DNA of 64,000 bases from Paramecium octaurelia (taxonomy: Eukaryota > Ciliophora > Oligohymenophorea > Peniculida > Parameciidae). This document shows, piece by piece, positions 33,164-43,398 of this stretch (the first letter of the stretch is position 1; each line of letters opens with the position of its first letter). The notes below the pieces were generated by a model, which was not told the origin of the DNA, did no database searches, and saw only the letters and a program-made list of their open reading frames with translations. Both the position numbers and the translations under genes were made by a program. Where the stretch lies: NCBI GenBank assembly GCA_905182995.1, contig CAJJDP010000015.1, forward strand, positions 372,001 through 436,000, given 5' to 3'.

Positions 33164-35085
33164 ATGAGTAGAAAACCCATTTTTCTATAAGACAAGTAAA
33201 CATCATAAGGCTATATTTATAACTAACCTACTCAAATATAAACTGGTAGATAGGCCGATACAAGAATTGCTAATATGAAAAGCACTGAACACCTTCTAAT
33301 GGGTATTTTATATATATTATTCAGCTCCTTAACATAATTCTCCATTTTCTGCTTTGAGCACTGCAATGTAATCATAAGATGCTTCCTTCTTGAGTAACAG
33401 GGTAGATGAGAATAATGTTGGATTTTAACAAATTGTGAAACATGTCAACCAAATGATAATGGAGAAATCGCAAGCACAAGAACTAAAGATTAAAGAATTA
33501 TAAAATCAAATAGATTCAAACAGAACTATTATTTTTGATATTAGAGGACAAAATCCAATAAATGCTGAATAGTTAAGCATAAAATTTAAATAGTTTGAAG
33601 AATCTGTAATTTTTATTTTTCAATTTTTCTAGATCAAAACATAAATAAAAAAGGCTTAAGAGGAATTAATGAGTTAATAGGTTAATTTTTAAAACGATTA
33701 TTAAAATAAGTTCAAAGAATTACAAGACTAGACTGATAATAAATTAAAATTGATATAAAAAGAAAACTAGTAAAATTTAGTTAAATTAAAAGAAGACTCT
33801 CAATTGAGAATTGCTCCTTAAAATAATCTAAGTGAAGATAAAACAATTAAGGATATTCAATAAAAAATTAAAGATCTTCAATTATTATTTGATTCTTAAC
33901 ATAATGAATTCGCTATATATGATTAAAAGACTAAGTACAAATTCCATTTTATTTCAATTAGATAACAATTAGCAAAATTAGAAAAGAATTTGAGTGAACA
34001 ATCTTAAAAAATTAGTGTTTAAGAGGAATATACTATTTCTTAATTTAGGACATTTTAAAATGATTAATAAAACAATATTGCTTAAGCAAGTAAAAAACTG
34101 TCAGATGATATCGAAATCAAATTATAATAGGTTTAGAATATAATCCAGTAAAAAAAATTTTCTTAATCTGATAAGTAATGGATAACATATAAATTAGATT
34201 GACAGAATTAACACTTCAATAGGCAGATTTAAATAAAATCACTCAAGGAGTGTTTGATCTACAGAATTCATAAAAGTTACTTTCTTAGCAATACTAAGAA
34301 TTAACTCTCAGGATTGATTAACATCTTTCATAAAATTCTAAGCAAGAACTATATCTCAAGCAATTAGAATAGAAGGTTGATTAGGTACATATATGCAATT
34401 AATAAGTTTTAGAATAAAGATGAAAGTGATAATGGAATTACATAATTAAAATTAGAACTTTCTAGTTTAACCAAATAATTTGAAAGAATTAAATAAGAAT
34501 ATAAAAATTAATTTGAATATCTCTAAGATTTATAAAATAAATCAAATGAAGAGATCAGAAAGTCGCATTAAGAATTACTGTTTTCATTTAAGCAGACAGA
34601 GTAGACCAATTGGATAGATGAATATAATAAGAAAAAGCCTGAAATACAATTAGCACAGGTCTAAGTTTTTAATTATGAGGAAGACTCTGAGAGTAAAAGT
34701 GATTAGCAATTAAATGAATTATCAGAATAAAACAACATTGTATTAGATTAGTCTCTATTTTTAGGAATAAATAGAACATGAGTTTGAGAAGGAAGCGTTT
34801 ATGGATAAATTGAAGGCATTGAGTCCTTCTAAGAATAGTTAATTTTAGGAGGAGAAGATAGTCGAAGTGAAAGAGGAGGATTAACATTAGAAAAACGATT
34901 AAAAAGGAGATGACGAAGATGATGATGAAGAAAATGAAGCAACATATTAACTGGACGAAAATGGTTTCTTATTAGATGACGAAGGCAATTATTTATTAGA
35001 TGAAAATGGTTAGATGATTCAATTAAATGAAACCTAAATAGAGTATTTAAGAAAGTAAGACATGGTTTAAGAGGAAGATATTTGA
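33164..35085 (+). CDS. Long coiled-coil protein with acidic LDENG-type repeats
   Basis: Five introns (22, 27, 23, 28 and 25 nt) give about 595 residues from MSRKPIFLQDKQTSQG. A disordered head precedes about 400 residues of heptad-patterned coiled coil (FKELQDQTDNKLKLIQKE, ILQKI-type Gln/Leu repeats). The tail is very acidic (DDEDDDEENE) and carries three copies of a short motif: QLDENGFLL, DDEGNYLL and DENGQMIQL. No membrane segment. It looks like a structural protein of the cortex, cilium or basal body; this is inferred from composition only. Confidence 0.75.
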
Positions 35086-35374
35086 TAATCATAATGACTT
35101 TATCATTTAAATTAAATGAAAAAGAATATATATATAGATAAGTTTATAAAATGCTTGAAAATCTCAATACTTGAACTTGACTTTCAAAGGGTGTTAATAT
35201 ATTTAAATTAACTTGGTTTATGATAAAACATTGAGAATGACATGATAAGATTAGTTGAAATAAGCTCTGTTAATTTTAATAAAATGTAATAGAAAAAAGA
35301 AGCTTGTAAATTTTTTACTTGGCTATAAATTTTGTTGAGCAAAATTAAAATAAAACTGAGAATATAACTTCAAT

Positions 35375-35991
35375 TCAATACAATTTTTTTTCATTAATTA
35401 AAGCGTTTAACATTTGTTCCAATTCAAGGTTCTTTTATGAAATAGAAATCATTTCTAATTTAGCTTTATTTTAAGATTCTGTTAAAATAGATTAGCTTTA
35501 TTAATACTTAAATAATTTAATGAAATACAGAAGAGGCGAAAAAATTAAATTAGTCTAATTCTTTTGAAAACGAGTTTAATTCTGATTTTAATGCTAAGAA
35601 TTGTGATATTATTTTTATTTTTTCTTGTTTCTTTTTGATGACTAAGTGAATTAAATTTCTAAGCGCGATATTAATAAAAGGAATACTTATTATTTTTCTA
35701 GAAGTATGGATTTTTAAATTCATACTTCCCCTAATGATTCTTCACACGTTTAAAACCATAGTTATTCATTTGGCGAGTAAATGAGTCAATATGATTATGC
35801 TTAAAATAGTTTAAGAGTATCTAATTTTCAAATAGTTCTTATTCATGGATTATAATACCATCACCTTTTTAATCAAAACTAATAATTTCTTAATAAGATT
35901 AATTCTATATAATATAATTTAATTGGATTACATCTAATATTTCAATCAATTTGGTCACAAATTTTGGGATTCTCTAATTTTTAGTATTCAT
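35375..35991 (-). CDS. HSF-type DNA-binding-domain protein (heat-shock-factor family)
   Basis: Start MNTKNQRIPKFVTKLIEILD at 35989-35991, stop 35375-35377. Introns are at 35905-35931 (27 nt), 35698-35725 (28 nt) and 35507-35528 (22 nt). The winged-helix HSF domain is recognisable: IPKFVTKL, ISFDQKGDGIIIHEQELF, LNYFKHNHIDSFTRQMNNYG and FKRVKN. This matches the family pattern [23 protein letters not shown]. A helical, heptad-like C-terminal part follows (ELNSFSKELDQF, LELEQMLNALINEKK), in the place of the HSF trimerisation coil. At about 180 residues it is a small HSF and lacks an obvious activation domain. Confidence 0.8.
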
Positions 35992-36383
35992 TAATTTTTA
36001 TATCGAATTTTCTGTAAAAATTCTCAATAATAAGTAGGTACCTCTATGAAATATAAAAAGTTAACGGTTCCATTGATTGATTAGGATGTATTTACTTATG
36101 AATAAATCAAAATCATAACTTAATGGATAATTATCAAGTTTTTAAATTGTATATTAAATATCCTTAGTTAATATAATATTTCCAAAAATTTCATAATAAT
36201 TAAAGTTTATGAAAATCTGCAACTTAGAAGAATGATAGGTGAGATTAAAAGTGGAAGTGATGATAGTAAATGAGCTTGATGAATTATTCGAGTTTATAGT
36301 TTGAAAACCAATCAAATTTAAGTTTTGAGATTCTTAAACTAGATATAAAAAATAATTTTCTCGTATATTAAAATAACAAATAT
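35992..36383. other. Intergenic between divergent HSF-like and H2A.Z genes
   Basis: About 390 bp of AT-rich sequence shared by two divergent starts, so it should contain both promoters. A 30-nt intron-like segment (GTACC...ACAG on the minus strand, about 36010-36040) could mark an additional 5' exon of the HSF gene. No other signal is evident. Confidence 0.4.
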
Positions 36384-36896
36384 ATGGTAATATATTTATT
36401 TTATTCTTTAGTCAGGAATTGCCAAGAGTGCAAAGGGTGGAAAAGGTGGAAAAGGAGGAAAAGGAGGAAAGTTTGGATCTGGTAAAAATAAGAAGACTCC
36501 TCAATCTAGGTCTTTGAAGGCTGGGCTCTAAGTATGTATTTTGGTAATTTTTAGTTCCCTGTCGGTCGTATTCATCGATATCTTAAGCAAAGAGTATCTG
36601 CTAAAAACAGAGTAGGAACTACATCAGCAGTTTACGCATCAGCAATTTTGGAATATCTAACAGCAGAGGTGCTTGAGTTAGCAGGGAATGCCTCTAAAGA
36701 CTTTAAAGGTAAGAAAAATCAATATAATTTTTTAGTCAGAAGAATAACTCCAAGACATTTACAATTAGCTATTAGAGGAGATGAAGAGCTTGATATCCTC
36801 ATCAGAGCTACAATAGCTGGTGGTGGTGTCATTCCCCATATTCACAAAGCTTTATTAGGAAAATAAACACCTGAAGGTGGTTAACCAAAGGAATGA
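36384..36896 (+). CDS. Histone H2A.Z variant
   Basis: Introns at 36387-36411 (25 nt, directly after the ATG), 36532-36554 (23 nt) and 36709-36735 (27 nt, in frame). The spliced protein has a Gly/Lys-rich tail ([15 protein letters not shown]) and a histone fold: [35 protein letters not shown] and [19 protein letters not shown]. It ends [20 protein letters not shown]. The [11 protein letters not shown] signature and the missing H2A-type acidic end distinguish H2A.Z from canonical H2A. H2A.Z marks promoters and active macronuclear chromatin in ciliates. Glycine-lysine repeats in the tail are likely acetylation sites. Confidence 0.96.
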
Positions 36897-36937
36897 AATA
36901 TATATATAATAATATTAATTCATTTTGCAATTTAATT

Positions 36938-37680
36938 ATGATACAATGTATTATTGGATATGGAAAATAAATCAAATTTTATAAAATGATTTAGATGCGT
37001 CTTGTTGAAATAAAATTCAATCATATTATTTATCGTTAAAAAAACAATTAATTTAATAATATAAATAGATTTTGAAGTATGCGAATTTGAAATCCAAAGA
37101 AAGATTATAAATAATATTAAACAATCAGAAAGTAAATGGTTACGTAGCACAGGTTGTTTTAAGAATGAGTTCTATAATTAAATTAATGTATCACATCTAA
37201 AATCAATTCTTTTTTAATTTTAATTCTCCTTTTGTTATGATTTGATAGAAAATTAGGATGATTATTTTTCAATTATCTATCCCTACACATATTATTATTC
37301 TCAAATTTTTAACTCTAATTATCTCTACTCCTTACATCCATTCAAAGATCTCCAGCATAATAGAATAATATATCTATAAATTGGATCTAAATTTTCTGTT
37401 TTTGTCAATTAAATACACAACTTTAAAAATTTTCGTAATCAATTGTTATTATAGAATTTGACTTAGAATATTTATTTCCCAAACCAATAAGCCTTAATTT
37501 GTAAATTTTAGAGTTAAATTCATTCTTAGGAGATATATTGGATTACAAATGAAGTATCTCGCTGAATCATCCTTCTAATTGAGTTAATATTGGTATCAAA
37601 AGTGATAGCCTTTGATCAAGGAATCTCAATTTAATTATTAGCCTTTTTATCTGAATAAGGCAGTATTTAATGAGACAACT
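36938..37680 (-). pseudogene. Degraded or unresolved minus-strand gene
   Basis: Several exon-like stretches read well: KAITFDTNINSIRRMIQRD, then after a 22-nt intron NEFNSKIYKLRLIGLGNKYS, after a 26-nt intron KNLDPIYRYIILLCW, and KKELILDVIHQFNYR. An in-frame TGA precedes the first (near 37600), and the last needs a 31-nt intron. The 3' part becomes hydrophobic and AT-rich without a clear end. The start is not found. It is either a decaying paralogue or a gene with exons I cannot join; no family is recognisable. Confidence 0.38.
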
Positions 37681-37727
37681 AAAATAATTATTGAATTCAA
37701 TTTGATTTCTTTTATTATAATTATATA

Positions 37728-38458
37728 ATGATATTAATCACATCTTTAATAACATTAATATATGCAGCCTATGATGGAACAGATTACTTGGAAGGTGAAG
37801 GGAATTTTGGTGTTGAATAAAATTGGATTATGAATTAGACAGAGGAATATATGGAAACAGAATTTGTTACTGAGGGGGATGAAAAAGTATGTTAAATTAT
37901 GAATTACTGAAAGTTCTTGAAATTAAAGAAAAAGGCAGAATCGGAACTAAGTTTCAAGGATGGATTCTATCATTTGTTTGAGGTATCACAACCTTAGCAT
38001 ATTCGATTTTTGTTTGCGTCTGGAAATAAGGAGATTGAGGACACCAACTTAAGATTGAAGGATACTGCCACTGATAAGACTGCCATTTCATTTAGATGTG
38101 GATATGCGGGGTTCGTCAGAGTGAATGACAATTAGATGATCACATTTTATAATAGTTCAGTTTCAAGTGATGCTAAAATCATTTGGACATAAGCGGACAT
38201 CTTATTGAATTGGGATACACAAGAAGTGTTGGTGTTTATGAATGAATCATATATGGGATCTACCACTTTCTACCACTCAGAAGTATGTTGAACATATTTA
38301 GATAGGTGACCAAAGTGAATGAAGTGATGCTCTATAATTTAAAGCCAAACACTACAAGTTGGTGGAAGAATATTAAAATATGCAAAGAGAGATGTGATAA
38401 TTTCGAATTTACTCAAATAGTTGTGATTTGCTTTGTATTATTCATATTATTATTGTGA
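37728..38458 (+). CDS. Type I membrane protein, uncharacterised
   Basis: The signal peptide MILITSLITLIYAAYDG begins at 37728. Introns of 27 nt (after GDEK) and 23 nt (after YHSE) are removed. The ectodomain of about 190 residues (FYHLFEVSQPQHIRFLFASG, ISFRCGYAGFVRVNDNQ) looks beta-rich. A C-terminal membrane helix, FTQIVVICFVLFILLL, ends the protein with no cytosolic tail. The layout (signal, beta domain, single C-terminal helix) recalls the p24/GOLD cargo-receptor type, but the usual tail motif is missing, so I leave it unnamed. Confidence 0.68.
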
Positions 38459-38489
38459 ATAACTGATGATACTTTGTTAATTTTAATAA

Positions 38490-39191
38490 TCAGCATTTGC
38501 AATCGTCTTCTTATTTTTTTGTATTTTATTATTTATAGTAATTACCTAATTTGATGCCACTATCCTATTAATGTTCACAATGTAATTTATACTTCTGAAG
38601 CAAATTCAATTTGTTTCTTTTCGATTTTATCAACAATTTCCATGGCTGTATTCTCAAACAATTAGTCAATGTTATAATTGGTTTTAGCTGAAGTTTCAAT
38701 GTATTGCATTTTGTGTTGATCAGCAAATGCCTTCGCTTGAATGGTCGATATTTTACGACTTTGATAAATAATATGTAATATATACTGGGATTCCAAATCA
38801 ACTTTATTGCCTACCAAGACAATTTAGCAATTTTAGGCAGCTTAATCATTGACTTCATTATACCACTTTAATACATTGTGGAATGATTCCTCATTTGTGA
38901 TATCGAAAACAAGTAAAACTCCAATGGATCTAAACTTTCATTCTCAATTAGATACCCTTTATAATAAGATCTTGTTATTGACTTGAAGGAATCCTATCCT
39001 GCAGTATCCCAAATTTATATTTTTATTGTCTTCTCATTCTTTACAAAAATTTAAGATCCAAATTCAACTCCGATTGTAGTGTCATGTTCATCTCGAAATT
39101 ATTTCTCAGTGTATCTCAACAAAATGCAAGACTTCCCCACACTTCCATCTCCAACTATGATAAATTTGAATAAATAATGGTATTATGACAT
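38490..39191 (-). CDS. Rab2-like small GTPase
   Basis: Start MSQYHYLFKFIIVGDGSVGK. Introns of 26, 27 and 28 nt give about 206 residues. G motifs are complete: P-loop GDGSVGKS, effector HDTTIGVEF, WDTAGQDSF, VGNKVDLES and ETSAK. SFKSITRSYYKGSIG and LESHRK are closest to the Rab2/4/14 group. The unspliced frame would stop after QITL. Removing the last 28-nt intron adds DSGIKLGNYY...EDDCKC, giving the CxC double-prenylation signal. Likely acts in ER-Golgi or early endocytic traffic. Confidence 0.92.
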
Positions 39192-39262
39192 CTAAATATT
39201 TATTATTTATTTTAAGCATTCCCAAATTATCACATTTCTATATTAAATATATCTGTAAAATT

Positions 39263-40555
39263 ATGGACAATCCAGAACCTCTCAAAATCCTCAAGGAAAC
39301 AATTGACAAATTAAAGATTACGAAAGAGAACCTAAGAGAGATCAGGAAAACCAATTAAACCTTCCCTCGTCAAACTAATACCAGAATCTTAGATGCGTTT
39401 TAATCGTTTGCTTAATTTGATCGTGCTCCAATCTGGATGATGAGGTATCGAATCCTTTGAACTCAGATAAGCAGGGAGATACCTTCCTGAATTCAAGGAA
39501 ATCATGAAAAACAGAGATTTCTTTGATGCATGTTAAGATCCCTTTATTGCAGCCGAAATCACCCTACAACCATTGAAACAATTTGAAATCGATGCTGCTA
39601 TCATATTCTCAGATATTCTAACACTTCCAAAAGCAATGGGAATGGAAGTATTTAAATATCAATAACATCATTAGATTGTCATGGATAAAGAAAAAGGACC
39701 CATAATCAAAAACAAATTAGAAACTGTTGAAGATATCAATAGAATCAAGTCTCCAGATCCAGAGAGTCTAGAACATGTTTATGATGCATTATATCTAACA
39801 AGATAAGCCTTATAAGGAAAGTAGACTCTCATTGGTTTCTGTGGAGCTCCATTCACAGTTTTTTCTTATATGGTTGAAGGTGAGACATCCAAAATGTTTC
39901 TAAAAACTAAGAAATGGGTATATCAATACACTCAGGAAACCAGAAAAGTCTTAGATTTAATTGCTAGGGAGAGTGCTCAATATTTAATTAATTAAGTCAA
40001 AGAAGGAGGAGCTCAAGTAGTTTAGATCTTCGATTCCTTCGCAGGGTATTACTCAAACATAAACTTTTAGATAAATTCCCCCTATTGATTATATTGAATT
40101 TGTGCTTCCATCATTACGAATCTTATTAGAAGGATTTAAATAAGAGTGTCCAAACACTCCCTTAATAATGTTTGCTAAGGATCAAAATGGAGTTGAAGTT
40201 ATCTTGGCTTTTCTCAAAATGTGCTTGGGTGAAACTCCTTTGATTGATGGGTTCTAGCTGGATTCAAATGTTAGTGATGAAGTTCTAATCAAAATTATTG
40301 AAAGCGATAGAACTATATAAGGAAATCTTGAACCTGGAGTATTTAAATCATATTTTCTAGGTTTTATATGGTACTTAACAAATCATAAAAAAGAGAGTAT
40401 CTTAAATGATTGAAAAATTATAAACAACCAGACGATATATTATGAATTTATCGCATGGATTGACTCCTGATCATGAAGTTGAAAAAGTCAGGTAATTTAT
40501 TTAGGAGTCTATACGATAATCAAAGTTATATAAAGTTAGAGAGATATTAGAATGA
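39263..40555 (+). CDS. UROD: Uroporphyrinogen decarboxylase
   Basis: Introns of 22 nt (about 39445), 25 nt (about 40046) and 22 nt (about 40340) give about 407 residues. Diagnostic segments: [18 protein letters not shown] with the substrate-binding Arg residues, [15 protein letters not shown] with the conserved Asp, [42 protein letters not shown], and [13 protein letters not shown] carrying the late conserved His. The enzyme converts uroporphyrinogen III to coproporphyrinogen III in heme synthesis. An extra N-terminal helix ([15 protein letters not shown]) is present, but no clear organelle signal. Confidence 0.96.
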
Positions 40556-40638
40556 CGTATAATATCAATATTAAAAATAATATAATACTATATATACTGA
40601 AAATTGCTTAAAAACCCCCTTCAAATGCGATTCAAAAC

Positions 40639-40995
40639 ATGCAACAATTCACAAATTAAAAATAACTTGAAAAACAAATTTGCACATAAGTGTTTTCCCT
40701 TAAAAGCAAAGAACTTCGAACAGCTGAAATGAAATACAAAAGTGGTTTAAGAATCAAGAAAAAAATAAAAAAAATTATTCACATCATCATAGTGGAAGAA
40801 CATTAACTCAGTTCTCCTCATAACACTAACTAGTATCTGCTTACTAAACACGAATATTAGAAGATAAACTAGGATAAGGAATGCCCACCTCCAGGAAGTA
40901 TGTTACAATTCCTTTTGAAATCAGACAAGATCATATAGTCATAATCCGATACTAACATTTATGAATAGATCAAAAAAATACTGCAAACAAATTGA
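40639..40995 (+). CDS. Hypothetical Lys/Gln-rich ORF
   Basis: A 118-residue frame from MQQFTNQKQLEKQICTQ to TGA 40993-40995 contains a possible in-frame 27-nt intron (about 40898). A second frame over 40770-40970 (VSAYQTRILEDKLGQGMPTS) also looks coding, so a frameshift or an unrecognised intron near the A-rich tract at 40755-40775 is possible. No family was recognised. Confidence 0.38.
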
Positions 40996-41467
40996 TATCC
41001 AGACAAACATTTTTACAGTAACAAAATAACTATTTAAATTTATATATATATATGTTAATGATATATTATAAAATCTTCATTGAATATTGAATGAATAAAA
41101 ATTATAATAGAAAAATAAATTAATTTAAATAAGTACAACTTCGAAACCCCAGAAAGTTGAAGGACATAATGAATTGATTTGATACATATTATATTTGTGT
41201 TAATTATCATTAAGCTCAGAGGAAGTGCAGATTCTCTTAAAAAAACAAATTTTCTTAATTTGATATTTTCGTTTATTTGTGATTAATATATTATTACACA
41301 ACATGTTTCATAATAAATAGAATTTGTTTGCTTAGAATATTTGGTTATTTTAATGTATTTCTTTTGGTTTTATAACTCAATGACAGAATTTTGAGCTTCG
41401 GAACGTGAATCATAATTGCAAATCTTACAACAAGAAGTCATTATTTTATTTATCGTTTTTGAAATTA
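40996..41467. other. Intergenic AT-rich spacer with (TA)n tract
   Basis: About 470 bp, with a TATATATATA run at 41041-41052 and no coding-quality frame on either strand. It should hold the promoter of the first four-TM gene. Confidence 0.45.
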
Positions 41468-42063
41468 TGAATACCGACGAATTGGAAAATCTCGCGCAAA
41501 TCATGAACATAGAAAACGACAGGTTTGCTGTATTTATCATACTTTTAGACTGTAAAAGTAATAGAACGCTTCGGTATGGACTTAATAGGTTTGCACCATT
41601 ATTTTCTAATCAGTGTATGGATTGTTGTTTTATCTATTTTCTACCACTCCTGGATATTATGGTAAAATTTTATTAGAATTTTTAGGTGATGAGAGCAGCT
41701 GCATTTAGTTGAAAAAATTTTCTTATATTTTAGGTGCCGCTACTTTAATACTTGTTGTAATTCATACGTAAATAAATATATATTATATAGTCTTTTGTTA
41801 ATTTATTCTTGCAGCTCAAAAAGCATTAGTTTCCTTTTGTCAGCAGAGGGAGTGATGAACACAGTATATGGAATCTTTTCATTAGTAATTTGGATAATGT
41901 TGTGGGTAAAGGATTTATAATACAAAAGATTGCCTTGGCTTAAAAAGAGGAATGTGGAAGTTTGACAACGTTAGTTTGGGTTTTCACAATTTTAATTATT
42001 CTTGGAGTTTTCTTGAGTTGTTGTTTAGTATGCCTTGCAGCAGTAGCTACATCCCAAAAATGA
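41468..42063 (+). CDS. Four-TM membrane protein, first of a tandem pair
   Basis: Introns (about 26, 24 and 25 nt) give about 172 residues from MNTDELENLAQIMNIEND. Hydrophobic helices: VCTIIFQSVYGLLFYLF; FSYILGAATLILVVIHT; a middle region IWNLFISNLDNVVGKGF; and VWVFTILIILGVFLSCC. The C-terminus is SCCLVCLAAVATSQK. The last helix and the preceding ECGSLTTL correspond in position to PCGDLRTF in the next gene, so the two are related copies. No family name can be given; the Cys-rich last helix could be acylated. Confidence 0.62.
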
Positions 42064-42181
42064 TTAAAAAACATTTATACAATCAATAAAATAACAAGAT
42101 TTTGGTTTGGTCTCTTCTTGTTAGAAGAACTTTATATACAATATATCTTGCTTATCGTTTTTTAATTAATTATTATTTAAA

Positions 42182-42692
42182 ATGGATTCTAAAACTAGAT
42201 AATAAGCTGCCTGGTTAACATTAATAACATCTGCTATTGTTGGAGGATCTTTTTATTATTTTTCATCACATGAAGAATTATATGGTAAAACAGTGTTATG
42301 AAAATATTAAATAGAGAGCGAAGACTGCTTTAAATTGAGAAATTACACTCATAACTATTCCATTTTTTGCATAACTTTTGCTATATTTATAATGTTATTT
42401 TTCAAATGAAACCTATTTAGTTTAATATGGATGGTATCAAGGTTGATAAAAGATGAAGGATGTAATTCAGGCATCGATTGTATTTAGCTGCTCTCTGGAA
42501 TTGTAGGAGTCATTTTCATAATATTGTTTGCCGTAAGTATTCTATTATTTAGAAATAAAGTATGCACTCTACTTAAAAGAACCTTGTGGAGACCTAAGAA
42601 CATTCACAGTAATATATCTAATAATAATATCAATTTTATTTTGTTGTGGGTGTTGCGGAATGTGTTGTGCTTTGAGTACATTGAAATAATGA
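42182..42692 (+). CDS. Four-TM membrane protein, second of a tandem pair
   Basis: Introns of 30, 27 and 28 nt give about 140 residues from MDSKTRQQAAWLTLITSAIV. Four hydrophobic stretches: WLTLITSAIVGGSFYYF; YSIFCITFAIFIILIWMV; LLSGIVGVIFIILFAYALYL; and FTVIYLIIISILFCC. A tetracysteine-rich end, CCGCCGMCCALSTLK, follows. The overall plan and PCGDLRTF match the upstream neighbour, 118 bp away. Likely palmitoylated; function unknown. Confidence 0.65.
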
Positions 42693-42741
42693 AAATCATT
42701 ATATAATTATTAAATTATATTAATATTAATCCTCCAAATAA

Positions 42742-43354
42742 ATGAGTTTTAAAAGAGGAGATGTACGCCATGACTTCGAAGCCTAGTGTCCATATAATAA
42801 GAAACATTAAATGCCCTTCAGTAAATTGTGGTTCCACATTACCAAAGGATGCAAAGACAAGAGAGAAAAGGGTATTCTTTACAATCTATTTAGGTCATAA
42901 ATATGACACTTGCCCATATAATTGTTTACATATCATTATTAAATCTGGAATGGAGAGACATATTGCTCAATGTAGATATAACTAATTGGATACAAAAAAG
43001 GCAGAGGAAGCTGATTTATTCAAAGAAATGCAACTTGTTGCTGCTCAATAATTCAGCAACAATCCTCCCGAAAAGAGTGTCCCTTAAATTTAATAATAAT
43101 AATAATAATAATAGAGTAAGCATTATAATAAACCTCAAAATGAAATCCCAGATTGGAGAAGGGCTTTTGAGGGAGACAGCGATCTTGAAGACGACATTAA
43201 AGAAATCAATGAAATCAGCTATCAAAATTACGATGACGAATTAGATGATTCTTTTAAAATTAATAAATCCTCATCAGTCTTCTCCAGAAGTTTCTAGTCA
43301 TCTGCTGCAAAGGAGAAGCAATAAAATGATGACAATGATAGTTATTATTATTGA
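42742..43354 (+). CDS. CHHC zinc-finger protein, GTSF1-like
   Basis: One 22-nt intron near 42869; about 195 residues from MSFKRGDVRHDFEAQCPYNK. Two CHHC fingers are spaced as in the U11-48K/GTSF1 family. The first, in CPYNKKHQMPFSKLWFH plus ITKGC, is C-x5-H-x9-H-x4-C. The second, in TCPYNCLH plus IIIKSGMERHIAQC, is C-x5-H-x9-H-x3-C. The tail is acidic with a polyQ run and a tryptophan (PDWRRAFEGD), similar to the acidic C-terminus of GTSF1, which binds PIWI proteins. In animals GTSF1 assists PIWI slicing and silencing. Ciliate PIWI pathways guide DNA elimination, so a role there is plausible but inferred. Confidence 0.82.
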
Positions 43355-43398
43355 AACCCTTAGAATTATCATATAAATATATAGATAAATATATCAAA

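Noticed and set aside
35706..36080. Plus-strand 125-codon ORF (MDFQIHTSPNDSS...)
   Set aside because: It overlaps the minus-strand HSF-like gene, whose domain match and three good introns are much stronger evidence. The plus frame is hydrophobic and has no family.
37728..38458. p24/TMED cargo receptor
   Set aside because: Signal peptide, beta-rich domain and C-terminal helix fit in outline, but the short cytosolic FF/KK tail and the conserved GOLD residues are not seen.
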